Shown here: positions 1 to 6,553 of the stretch, in pieces
How the letters are laid out: each line of letters starts with the position of its first letter
How positions within the stretch are numbered: position 1 is the first letter of the stretch
Source of the DNA: Blautia sp.
GTDB taxonomy: Bacteria; Bacillota; Clostridia; Lachnospirales; Lachnospiraceae
Assembly: GCA_017420455.1 (NCBI GenBank)
Contig: JAFOJB010000289.1
Location: 1 to 12,512, forward strand
Reading direction: 5' to 3'
DNA: 12,512 nucleotides
Position numbers and translations under genes: made by a program
The notes under the pieces: model-generated
What the model was told of the DNA's origin: nothing
Databases searched by the model: none
The model's input: the letters and a program-made list of their open reading frames with translations, nothing else

Positions 1-1
1 C

Positions 2-952
2 TATATCAAAGAATCTGTCCGCGGCGTGGATCTGTATATCATGGTCGATGTAACCAACTACAGTCTGACATATTCCGTATGCGGACATGAAAACCATATG
101 TCTCCTGATAATCACTATCAGGACCTGAAACGTATCATCTCAGCGGCCACCGGAAAAGCCCACCGCATCAACGTAGTCATGCCCTTCCTCTATGAGGGAC
201 GGCAGCACCGGAGAAGCCAGAGAGAATCTCTGGACTGCGCCCTGGCCCTCAGGGAGCTTACGGATATGGGCGTCAGCAATATCATCACCTTCGATGCCCA
301 TGATCCCCGGGTACAGAATTCCATCCCGCTGGACGGCTTCGACAATTTCTTTCCCACCTACCAGTTTTTAAAGGCTCTTGTGAAGCACGTTCCGGATTTC
401 CGTCCGGACAACGATCATCTGATGATCGTAAGCCCGGATGAAGGCGCCATGTCCAGGGCAGTCTATTTTTCCAATATCCTGGGCGTCGATATGGGCATGT
501 TTTATAAGCGGCGCAACTATTCCACCGTGGTAAACGGGAAAAACCCGATCGTAGCCCATGAGTTTCTGGGCGATTCCGTCCAGGGAAAGGACGTCGTCAT
601 CATCGACGATATGATCTCCTCCGGGGAAAGCATGCTGGACGTGGCAAAGCAGATCAAGGAAAGGGGCGCCAGGAGGGTCTTCGTCTGCACTACCTACGGG
701 CTTTTCACGGAAGGTCTCGGGAAATTCGACGATTATTTTGAAAAAGGCTGGATCGACAGGCTTATCACCACCAACCTGAATTACCGTCCCGAAGAGCTTC
801 TGTTCAAGCCTTACTATATTGAAGCCAATATGAGTAAATACCTGGCCAGCATCATCGACATCATCAACCACGATGTTTCCGTCGAAAAGGTTCGTTCCAG
901 CAACGAGAAGATCATGCATCTTCTGAAGAAGCTCTCAAAGAACAGGCCGTAA
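2..952 (+). CDS. prs: Ribose-phosphate pyrophosphokinase (PRPP synthetase), 5' truncated by the window
   Basis: Cytosolic enzyme that transfers pyrophosphate from ATP to ribose 5-phosphate, giving PRPP for purine, pyrimidine, His and Trp synthesis. The frame is open from base 2, and the residues ESVRGVDLYIMVD match the ENVRGGDIFII stretch near the N-terminus of E. coli Prs, so only the first few dozen residues are missing. The GTG at 26 is an internal Val codon and not a start. Visible family landmarks are the ATP-side loop EGRQHRRSQRES, the FDAHDP segment (equivalent to DLHAEQ), and the PRPP-binding loop VVIIDDMISSGESM, where SSGES replaces the commoner DTGGT. The variant loop and diverged C-terminal part suggest the longer clostridial Prs subtype rather than the classic form of about 315 residues; that subtype call is from memory. 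The gene ends at TAA 950-952 and runs convergently toward pgeF. Confidence 0.9.
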   Translation, partial: YIKESVRGVDLYIMVDVTNYSLTYSVCGHENHMSPDNHYQDLKRIISAATGKAHRINVVMPFLYEGRQHRRSQRESLDCALALRELTDMGVSNIITFDAHDPRVQNSIPLDGFDNFFPTYQFLKALVKHVPDFRPDNDHLMIVSPDEGAMSRAVYFSNILGVDMGMFYKRRNYSTVVNGKNPIVAHEFLGDSVQGKDVVIIDDMISSGESMLDVAKQIKERGARRVFVCTTYGLFTEGLGKFDDYFEKGWIDRLITTNLNYRPEELLFKPYYIEANMSKYLASIIDIINHDVSVEKVRSSNEKIMHLLKKLSKNRP

Positions 953-968
953 TGCCGTTTTCCTGTTA

Positions 969-1009
969 CAGTCCCCGGTCTCGGCCGGGGACTGCAGCTT
1001 TTTCTTTTT
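969..1009 (+). terminator. Intrinsic terminator downstream of prs
   Basis: A perfect 10-bp stem (CAGTCCCCGG at 969-978 with CCGGGGACTG at 985-994, loop TCTCGG) is followed by a T-rich tail at 998-1009. It lies 17 bases past the prs stop and just before the convergent pgeF stop. On the - strand the bases after the stem are not T-rich, so it should work mainly for prs. Confidence 0.85.
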
Positions 1010-1013
1010 CCGG

Positions 1014-1874
1014 TTATTCCTGATCCCGTATTCCGAGGAATGCCGCCAGATTTCCCCGTTTTCCCCCGGTAGCCCGGTGGGAGAACAAAAGGTCCGGATT
1101 GCAGCAGGTACAGATTCCCGGAAGAGAAATATTCTCCTCTGGAATGCCTGCCTCCAGGAAAACCTGTCTTGCGGCTTCCCACAGATTCAGCTGATACTTC
1201 CCGTTTTCTTTTTTATAAAACAGCAGTTCGTGGAGCCTTTCCGGGAAGGCATTTTCAACTTCCCGGATCACGTCCCCGCTCACCTCATAGCAGTCCTGGC
1301 AGATGGACGGGCCTATGGCCGCGATAATGTCCCCGGGATCTGTCCCATAATTTTCTGTCATTTCCCGGACCGTACGAAGTCCGATCTTCCGGACCGTTCC
1401 TCTCCAGCCGGAATGAGAAAGGCCGACCGCCCTGTGAACGGGATCGACCAGGAACAGAGGCACACAGTCCGCATAGGATGTGGTCAGCACAAGTCCCGGC
1501 ACATTGGTGATCAGTCCGTCCACATCCGTGTAGTCTCTTGGCCTGTCGTAGCCGCAGCCCCGGTCCTTTTCCGTCACCACCCTGATGTTTGTGGTGTGGG
1601 TCTGGTGGGAAAGAACGATATTCTCCGGTGAAAAACCGATGGCATCCGCAAGTCTTCTCAGATTTTCCCTTACATTCTCCTCCGGCTCACCGAAGGATCG
1701 GCTGATGTTCATGGACGAAAGACAGCCCTGACTCACGCCTCCAAGTCTTGTGGAAAAGCCGTGAAGGAATCCTTCTTTGTTCTCAAGGGAGGGAAAGGTC
1801 AGGTAGACGACCTCCCCCCTCTTCTGTACTGTCATATGTTTCCCGCTTTTCCATCTGATCTTTTCCGAAATCAT
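1014..1874 (-). CDS. pgeF: PgeF/YfiH-family protein (laccase-domain, peptidoglycan editing factor)
   Basis: Member of the YfiH/YlmD 'multi-copper polyphenol oxidase' family. E. coli PgeF removes wrongly incorporated residues from cell-wall precursors, and other members show purine nucleoside phosphorylase or adenosine deaminase activity, so the substrate here is open. The three zinc ligands of the family are present: His in SHQTHT (about residue 93), Cys in YADCVPL (137) and His in LSHSGWRGT (154). The C-terminal CTCCNPDLLFSHRATGG motif is also intact. I chose the ATG at 1874 because a GGAGG sits 6 bases upstream; this gives 286 residues. A longer frame starts at 1922 with an ATG overlapping the yraN stop (ATGCTGA) but has only a poor ribosome binding site. 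It is the last gene of the right-to-left housekeeping cluster, and its distal end lies 20 bases from the prs terminator. Confidence 0.88.
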   Translation of the reverse strand: MISEKIRWKSGKHMTVQKRGEVVYLTFPSLENKEGFLHGFSTRLGGVSQGCLSSMNISRSFGEPEENVRENLRRLADAIGFSPENIVLSHQTHTTNIRVVTEKDRGCGYDRPRDYTDVDGLITNVPGLVLTTSYADCVPLFLVDPVHRAVGLSHSGWRGTVRKIGLRTVREMTENYGTDPGDIIAAIGPSICQDCYEVSGDVIREVENAFPERLHELLFYKKENGKYQLNLWEAARQVFLEAGIPEENISLPGICTCCNPDLLFSHRATGGKRGNLAAFLGIRDQE

Positions 1875-1915
1875 CCTTGTCCTCCATGTTTTTTCCGATG
1901 TATTCCGGGACCGGA

Positions 1916-2416
1916 TCAGCATCCAAATGCGTCCGGGACCCAGTGGATCTCCCCCTGATCGACAGCGATCACATCAAAGCGGCAGGGCGTATCCACGGAA
2001 AGCCGGTTTTTGATAAGAAAGAGCTCTGCAGCGCGGATGATCCGGTGCTGCTTCTGTCTTCCCACCGCCTCCAGGCCGCTTCCCTGTCCCTTGCCGGAGC
2101 GGTATTTCACTTCCACAAATACCAGATATCTGCCGTCTCTGGCGATCAGGTCGATTTCTCCCTGCCTGCAGCGGAAATTCCGTTCCAGGATCCTGAGCCC
2201 CTGCTTTTCGAGAAAGTCCGCCGCCCTGCCCTCATACTCTTCTCCGACCTTCCGGCGGTTCTTTGCTTCTTTTGTTCCGGCTTCCTTTGTTCCGGCTTTC
2301 TCCGCTTCCGTTTTCACCGCTTCTTTCCCGGCGGGATTCTCTCTGTTAAGGAGCGGCTTTCTTATGTTTTCTCCGGCCGGCGGCAGCTTTTCCGCCTGTT
2401 TTTCCCGGTCATCCAA
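1916..2416 (-). CDS. yraN: YraN family (UPF0102) nuclease-like protein
   Basis: Small protein with a restriction-endonuclease-like fold, found across bacteria. Its function is poorly known but often linked to DNA processing because it sits beside rnhB, as here. The core runs from about residue 57 (GEEYEGRAADFLEKQG) through the family signatures QGEIDLIARDG (85-95) and LVFVEVKYR (98-106). These carry the Glu/Asp...Glu-x-Lys pattern typical of this nuclease fold. The start is a TTG at 2414-2416 that overlaps the rnhB stop, with GGGGA 7 bases upstream, and no other in-frame ATG exists. The first 55 or so residues are an unusual hydrophilic Lys/Glu/Ala-rich extension containing AGTKE twice; most family members, near 115-125 residues, lack it. 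Translation is probably coupled to rnhB. Confidence 0.85.
   Translation of the reverse strand: MDDREKQAEKLPPAGENIRKPLLNRENPAGKEAVKTEAEKAGTKEAGTKEAKNRRKVGEEYEGRAADFLEKQGLRILERNFRCRQGEIDLIARDGRYLVFVEVKYRSGKGQGSGLEAVGRQKQHRIIRAAELFLIKNRLSVDTPCRFDVIAVDQGEIHWVPDAFGC
2266..2295. repeat. 15-bp tandem duplication inside yraN
   Basis: Two adjacent 15-bp units (2266-2280 and 2281-2295) differ at one base and encode the doubled AGTKE in the N-terminal extension of YraN. This is consistent with replication slippage in a dispensable low-complexity segment. Confidence 0.75.
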
Positions 2417-3233
2417 TCTGTTTCCCCTGCTTTTCCTGTTCTGTGTCGGTATCTTTGGTAATGAAATTCCCGATAAAGCTCCTCCTGTGAATGGGGCTGG
2501 GGCCGTATTTCGCGATGGCTTCTATATGGGCTTTTGTGCCATAGCCCTTGTTTGCGGCAAAGCCATACCGGGGCAGAACCTTATCGTACTCTGCCATAAG
2601 GCGGTCCCTGGTCACCTTCGCCACAATACTTGCCGCAGCGATGGAGACCGATTTTGCGTCCCCCTTCACGATGGGCACCTGAGGAAGATCCACCCCGGGT
2701 ATGGTGACCGCATCGTTCAGCAGGACTCCCGGCTTAACGGAAAGATTTCCTATGGCCATACGCATGGCCTCATAGGTAGCCTGCAGGATGTTGATCTCAT
2801 CGATCCTTCCCGGACCGACGGACCCGAGCCCTGCGGCCACTGCCTTTTCCATGATGACCTCGTACAGCTCTTCCCTTTTTCCTGCTGACAGCTTCTTGGA
2901 ATCGTCGAGATACAGGATATCACAGTCCTCCGGAAGGATCACGGCGCAGGCCACCACCGGCCCGGCCAGCGGTCCTCTTCCCACCTCGTCGATGCCGCAG
3001 ACCAATCCCATATGCGCGTATTTCCTTTCGAAAATCTTCATCTCTTCGATACGCGCCTTTTCCTTCTCCAATGCCGCATCCTTTTTCCGGTACTGCAGAA
3101 GAAGCTTCTGCACGCCTGCTCTTTGGTCCTCCGCATAGAGTCTGTAGAGAGGCGTCAGATCCTGCCCTCCGAAGGCTTCAAATTCTTTTCTGATCTCCGC
3201 GATGCTTTTCATCATTCCCATCCGGCCTTTCAT
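2409..3233 (-). CDS. rnhB: Ribonuclease HII
   Basis: Cytosolic endonuclease that cuts the RNA strand of RNA:DNA hybrids and removes ribonucleotides misinserted into DNA. The catalytic core starts at about residue 79 with CGIDEVGRGPLAGPVV, which supplies the Asp-Glu pair (82-83). It continues with DDSKKLS (110-116), LLND (171-174, third acidic residue) and GDAKSVSIAAASIVAKVTRD (191-210, last Asp 210). The roughly 75-residue helical N-terminal extension is normal for Firmicutes RNase HII; the B. subtilis enzyme has one. The first ATG (3233) overlaps the rbgA stop as ATGA, but its AGAAGG is directly adjacent with no spacing. The ATGs at 3221, 3215 or 3212 (giving MKSIAEIRKEF) may therefore be the true start. 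It lies in the rbgA-rnhB-yraN block, with overlaps at both ends. Confidence 0.95.
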   Translation of the reverse strand: MKGRMGMMKSIAEIRKEFEAFGGQDLTPLYRLYAEDQRAGVQKLLLQYRKKDAALEKEKARIEEMKIFERKYAHMGLVCGIDEVGRGPLAGPVVACAVILPEDCDILYLDDSKKLSAGKREELYEVIMEKAVAAGLGSVGPGRIDEINILQATYEAMRMAIGNLSVKPGVLLNDAVTIPGVDLPQVPIVKGDAKSVSIAAASIVAKVTRDRLMAEYDKVLPRYGFAANKGYGTKAHIEAIAKYGPSPIHRRSFIGNFITKDTDTEQEKQGKQIG

Positions 3234-4078
3234 CCTTCTTCAGCCCATTCCACGGTGATACGTCCCAGCTTCCCGGAACGGAAATCCTCCAGCAGGAGAC
3301 CGGCTGCCCTGGCATAGTCCAGCTCCTCGCCTTTCTTTATGCAGCCCCGTACCCGGGCAATTCCGGAAAGGACCTGCAGCGGCTCTGCATCCGCAGAAAT
3401 CTGATAACGGTTCTTTATGCTGTCCGGATACCTGCTCTGAAGCTCCGCGATGAGGAGCAGGGCAAGCTCTTCCAGGTTTACCACTTCGTCCTTCACAGAG
3501 CCGATAAAGGCCAGATGGATCCCCACCTGCTGGTCTTCGAATTTCGGCCACAGGATACCGGGGGTATCCAGAAGCTCCACATCCTTATTCAGGCGGATCC
3601 ACTGCCTGCCCTTGGTCACTCCCGGCTTATTGCCTGTCTTTGTGCAGGCCTTCCCCGCGAAGGTATTGATAAACGTGGACTTCCCCACATTCGGGATCCC
3701 GGCTACCATAGCCCGGACAGGGCGGTTTCTGATTCCTCTTTTCTGGTCTCTCTCTCTTTTTTCCCGGCACGCCTCCTGCAGTACCGCCCGGACCGCCTTC
3801 ATATCCGCGCTTCTCCGGGAATCGGCCTGCACCACATAGGCGCCCTTTGCCTGAAAAGCTGAGGTCCACGCTTCGTTCTGACGGTCATCCGCCAGATCCG
3901 CTTTATTCAGTATGATCAGCCTGGCTTTGTTTTTTCCCAGCTCATCGATGTCAGGATTCCTGCCGGACACGGGCACACGGGCGTCCACCAGCTCGATGAT
4001 CAGGTCGATCAGGGAAAGATCCTCCTGCATCTGCCTGACGGCCTTTGTCATATGACCAGGATACCATTGTACATTCAT
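3230..4078 (-). CDS. rbgA: Ribosome biogenesis GTPase YlqF/RbgA
   Basis: Circularly permuted GTPase needed for late assembly of the 50S subunit; in B. subtilis it acts on the 45S precursor to allow L16 and other proteins to join. The permuted order is visible: G4 NKAD (58-61) comes before G1 GIPNVGKST (127-135), then G2 around PGVTKG (152-157) and G3 DTPG (171-174). The N-terminal NVQWYPGHM includes His9, implicated in GTP hydrolysis in RbgA. The C-terminal helical RNA-binding part (about 190-282) is complete. Length (282) is normal. The ATG at 4078 has GGGGGA 10 bases upstream. The stop overlaps the first rnhB ATG. Position between lepB and rnhB is the common Firmicutes arrangement. Confidence 0.95.
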   Translation of the reverse strand: MNVQWYPGHMTKAVRQMQEDLSLIDLIIELVDARVPVSGRNPDIDELGKNKARLIILNKADLADDRQNEAWTSAFQAKGAYVVQADSRRSADMKAVRAVLQEACREKRERDQKRGIRNRPVRAMVAGIPNVGKSTFINTFAGKACTKTGNKPGVTKGRQWIRLNKDVELLDTPGILWPKFEDQQVGIHLAFIGSVKDEVVNLEELALLLIAELQSRYPDSIKNRYQISADAEPLQVLSGIARVRGCIKKGEELDYARAAGLLLEDFRSGKLGRITVEWAEEG

Positions 4079-4118
4079 TCTGTATCTGTCCCCCTGCTGC
4101 TTCTGTTATGTGCTGCTG

Positions 4119-4766
4119 TTATGAGTTTCTGATAAATCCGATCCGTTCCAGGGGAGCAGCCGTAAACCATATCTTTCCGAGAATATACTTTTTCTTAACC
4201 ATGCCGATATCTCCGTACCGGCTGTCCTCACTGTTGTTCCGGTTGTCTCCCAGCACAAAATATTCGTCCGGGCCGAGAGCCAGAGGGCTGGCCGCCGTCC
4301 CCGGATTTGAAATGGAGGGAAAATCCCCCTTCTCCTTCATCGTGATGCCGTTGATCAGGACACGGCCGTCCACGATCTGCACCACATCCCCCGGAACTCC
4401 GATCACCCTGCGGATATGGAGGGCCGCTTCGTCGCTCCCGTTGTTTTTGAATACGATGATGTCTCCGTTTTTCGGCTCTCCCAGATGATAGGAAAGCCGG
4501 TTCATGAAATATTTATCCCCCAGGGTCAGGGTCGGCTCCATGGAGCTCTCCTGCATGGTCACTGACTGAAAAAAGATCACCGCAGTCAGAGCGCCGAAGA
4601 GGACCGCCACCAGCAGTTCAAAGATCAGGCGCACCGCCTTTTTCTTCAGCGTTTCCTCTGCCTTTATCTTTACATCTGTAAGTAAATGTCTCTCATGCTC
4701 CTGTTCAAACCCGTATTCCTGCGCCAGAGTGTTTACCTTTCTGTGTTCCTGCCGAAACTTTTCCAT
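4119..4766 (-). CDS. lepB: Signal peptidase I family protein with Arg at the catalytic Lys position
   Basis: Membrane serine protease family that removes signal peptides from exported proteins. One membrane helix (about residues 47-67) is followed by the catalytic domain on the outer face. The nucleophile motif ESSMEPTL has Ser75, and the conserved GDNRNNSEDSR box (173-183) is intact. The box that normally reads (I)KRxxGxPGD reads IRRVIGVPGD here, so the general-base Lys is replaced by Arg119 (codon CGC at 4410-4412). I chose the ATG at 4766, with GGAG 7 bases upstream, giving 215 residues. A longer TTG start at 4796 falls inside a terminator stem and was dropped. The cytoplasmic N-terminus (about 46 residues) is long and charged. 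The gene follows rplS behind an intrinsic terminator and precedes rbgA by 40 bases. Family membership is sure; activity is uncertain because of the Arg. Confidence 0.92.
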   Translation of the reverse strand: MEKFRQEHRKVNTLAQEYGFEQEHERHLLTDVKIKAEETLKKKAVRLIFELLVAVLFGALTAVIFFQSVTMQESSMEPTLTLGDKYFMNRLSYHLGEPKNGDIIVFKNNGSDEAALHIRRVIGVPGDVVQIVDGRVLINGITMKEKGDFPSISNPGTAASPLALGPDEYFVLGDNRNNSEDSRYGDIGMVKKKYILGKIWFTAAPLERIGFIRNS

Positions 4767-4783
4767 ATTTTTACTCCAGATTG

Positions 4784-4820
4784 AAAAGAGGGACAATAAA
4801 CAGTCGTTATTGTCCCTTTC
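4784..4820 (-). terminator. Intrinsic terminator or attenuator between rplS and lepB
   Basis: A perfect 11-bp stem (AGGGACAATAA at 4789-4799 with TTATTGTCCCT at 4807-4817, 7-base loop) is followed on the - strand by CTTTTC, 42 bases past the rplS stop. No separate lepB promoter fits between this stem and the lepB ribosome binding site, so lepB and the genes after it probably depend on partial readthrough. The tail is short, so termination is likely incomplete. Confidence 0.7.
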
Positions 4821-4861
4821 CGAAAATCATATTCTGTTGCAGCTTCAGAGCAGACAGAAGA

Positions 4862-5209
4862 TCATCTCATGCGCTCTTTTACCTTCGCGGATTTGCCTAC
4901 GCGGTCTCTCAGGTAGTTCAGCTTCGCGCGGCGTACTTTACCACGGCGGATGACTTCTACATTGACAACATGGGGAGAATGAAGCGGCCAGCTCTTCTCA
5001 ACGCCGACGCCGTTGGAATTCTTTCTTACGGTGAAGGTTTCCTTCACGCCGCCGCCCTGTCTTTTCAGGACAGTTCCTTCAAAGATCTGGATTCTTTCTC
5101 TGGTGCCTTCTTTGATCAGTGCGTGTACTCTTACGGTATCTCCTACTCTGAACTGGGGTACTTCAGCCTTCAGCTGCTCGGACTCGATTTTTCTGATGAT
5201 TTCGTTCAT
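4862..5209 (-). CDS. rplS: 50S ribosomal protein L19
   Basis: Ribosomal protein at the 30S-50S interface. The 115-residue product starts [20 protein letters not shown] and carries the family signatures [27 protein letters not shown] and the basic tail [14 protein letters not shown]; length matches the family. The ATG at 5209 has AAAGGAG 7 bases upstream. The frame stays open for 24 more codons to an ATG at 5281, but that part is the 5' leader. It is transcribed from the strong promoter at 5287-5315 and leads the lepB-rbgA-rnhB-yraN-pgeF cluster. Confidence 0.97.
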   Translation of the reverse strand: MNEIIRKIESEQLKAEVPQFRVGDTVRVHALIKEGTRERIQIFEGTVLKRQGGGVKETFTVRKNSNGVGVEKSWPLHSPHVVNVEVIRRGKVRRAKLNYLRDRVGKSAKVKERMR

Positions 5210-5280
5210 TACTTTTCTCCTTTTATCTGGATGTTCATAATACCCGTCACGGTAACAGCGGACCATCTTTTTTCGCAACA
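5210..5280 (-). promoter_or_regulatory. rplS 5' leader, candidate L19 autoregulatory leader
   Basis: About 70 bases lie between the predicted transcription start and the rplS ATG. On the - strand the leader can form short nested pairings (GATG with CATC, and GTCCG with CGGGT including G-U pairs) ahead of the AAAGGAG site. Firmicutes rplS mRNAs are known to carry a small 'L19 leader' element. Position fits, but I cannot confirm the consensus by eye. Confidence 0.3.
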
Positions 5281-5286
5281 TAAGGG

Positions 5287-5315
5287 ATTATACAATATCT
5301 TTCTCAGGATTTCAA
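5287..5315 (-). promoter_or_regulatory. Sigma-A promoter of rplS
   Basis: Read on the - strand: -35 TTGAAA (plus 5310-5315), a 17-base spacer, and a consensus -10 TATAAT (plus 5287-5292). Predicted transcription start is near 5280. The -35 box overlaps the TGA stop of the upstream secreted-protein gene. Confidence 0.9.
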
Positions 5316-5929
5316 GAGATTTTTTCCGAAAGCTGCACCGTGGAAAGCGCCTGCATCAGGTCCAGCAGGTTCTCCAGAGTGGCCTTGTCGCCAAGGAGCT
5401 TCAACAGCGCTGCCCCATCCTCGGTCCCGGCAAACTCCTGCAGAACAACCCTGATCTCCTCGGAATGATCCGCGACAAAGGTCCATGCCCTGATCCATCT
5501 TTCATCGAGCCCGAGGGTCTGCAGGATTTTCTCCGTCAGCTCCTTTTCGGTCACAGCAGTCTCCGCCCCTTTCTTCAGAAGCAGAGCCGCAAGATCTATT
5601 ACCTCCTGATACTGGACAAGGCTCTGAAACTCTTCGGAACTGACGACCGCCAGGACCAGCTTCATATTTTCCTTCAGCTCTTCCAGGTCCACATCCCTGA
5701 TCATCTGCCCAAGTTCGTTTACAAAGCTGCTGAAGCTCTCCTCGTCCATGGCAGAGGATGTCAGGCTCAGAGTATCTTCGATGGTCTGTACCATAACGCC
5801 TGCCGCGTCATTCTGCAGCATCCCTTCTGTATTTTCTTCCGCGGAAGATTCCTGCGTCTGCGCACCGGCAATGGAGGAGAAGGCCAGAAGAAACACGGCA
5901 AGAACTGCTGAAAACAGGATCTTTTTCAT
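5312..5929 (-). CDS. Small secreted protein of unknown function
   Basis: I do not recognise this 205-residue protein. It starts with a clear Sec signal peptide: MKK, a hydrophobic core ILFSAVLAVFLLAFSSI, and a likely signal peptidase I cleavage after AGA (about residue 23). No lipobox Cys or sortase motif is seen. The mature part is acidic, rich in Leu, Glu and Val, and looks almost fully helical, with many amphipathic stretches (for example DLEELKENMKLVLAVV and DGAALLKLLGDKATLENLLDLM). It has no Cys. The ribosome binding site is strong (AAGGAGGGAAGGCA-ATG), and the gene begins 15 bases after the stop of the FHA-ABC transporter gene, so the two are probably one transcript. Its stop lies inside the rplS -35 box and no terminator follows it. 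A role as an export partner or accessory subunit of the transporter is only a guess from position. Confidence 0.75.
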   Translation of the reverse strand: MKKILFSAVLAVFLLAFSSIAGAQTQESSAEENTEGMLQNDAAGVMVQTIEDTLSLTSSAMDEESFSSFVNELGQMIRDVDLEELKENMKLVLAVVSSEEFQSLVQYQEVIDLAALLLKKGAETAVTEKELTEKILQTLGLDERWIRAWTFVADHSEEIRVVLQEFAGTEDGAALLKLLGDKATLENLLDLMQALSTVQLSEKIS

Positions 5930-5944
5930 TGCCTTCCCTCCTTC

Positions 5945-6529
5945 CTAGCGCTTATCCCGGTCAATAAACTCGAGGAAAATAAGACCGATCAGAGTATATA
6001 TGGCAGTAAACAGCAGCAGTATCCCCCAGCACTTCAGCAGATTCGGTACGGTATGCGCAAAGAGCGGATTCTGGAGCTTCTGGGCTGTCCAGGTTTCCAG
6101 CTTCTCCTTTAACTCCGGAAGGGCCAGGACATCGTGGATCTTCCCCATTACCTCGTCCGTCGGATCGCTCATGGTCTGGATGGCCTGCGTCAGTATGATG
6201 GAGTTCTGGCTGTTATAATCTGCCCCCACATTTACTGCCTTGATACCCCAGTTACTGAGCGTAAAATTGGAAATAAACTGTGCGCCGCGGCTCTGCAGCG
6301 GGAAAATCCCTCCCGCAAAGACCAGCTGTACCACCAGAAGGAAGGGCATGATGGTCATCGCCGTTGTGGTGGTATGGGCAATACAGGATACCATCAGGGC
6401 AAGCATATCCGCCGCATAGGTGATCAGGAACATGGAGATGGCCAGATCGACCCGGAAGGACCCTGTGATCAGTCCGCTGTCCGGGAAAAACATCCCGAAA
6501 ACCTGGAAGATCACAAGTGTGATGATCAC
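5945..6529 (-). CDS. C-terminal membrane fragment of the interrupted transporter
   Basis: Holds the remaining helices of the ABC-2/ABCG-type permease: an N-terminal helix (LVIFQVFGMFF), two helices in the span LAISMFLITYAADMLALMVS to FLLVVQLVFAGGIFPL, an extracellular stretch rich in polar residues, and a last helix WGILLLFTAIYTLIGLIFL ending EFIDRDKR. The only early start is a GTG at 6529 with no ribosome binding site, so independent translation is doubtful. It is best read as the remnant of the 5945-8401 gene. Confidence 0.5.
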   Translation of the reverse strand: MIITLVIFQVFGMFFPDSGLITGSFRVDLAISMFLITYAADMLALMVSCIAHTTTTAMTIMPFLLVVQLVFAGGIFPLQSRGAQFISNFTLSNWGIKAVNVGADYNSQNSIILTQAIQTMSDPTDEVMGKIHDVLALPELKEKLETWTAQKLQNPLFAHTVPNLLKCWGILLLFTAIYTLIGLIFLEFIDRDKR

Positions 6530-6553
6530 CTGCAGAATACAGATCAGCGCCTG

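Noticed and set aside
1875..1922. Longer PgeF start whose ATG overlaps the yraN stop
   Set aside because: The overlap is suggestive, but the ribosome binding site is poor compared with GGAGG before the ATG at 1874. It remains possible.
4767..4796. TTG start for a longer LepB
   Set aside because: It falls inside the rplS terminator stem, and the ATG at 4766 has a well-placed GGAG.
5210..5281. In-frame 24-residue N-terminal extension of L19 from an ATG at 5281
   Set aside because: The ATG lies at the predicted transcription start, the extension is absent from L19, and the internal ATG at 5209 has an ideal ribosome binding site.
4781..5911. + strand open frame across lepB end, rplS and the secreted protein gene
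   Set aside because: It crosses a terminator stem, a ribosomal protein gene and a promoter on the other strand; antisense artefact.
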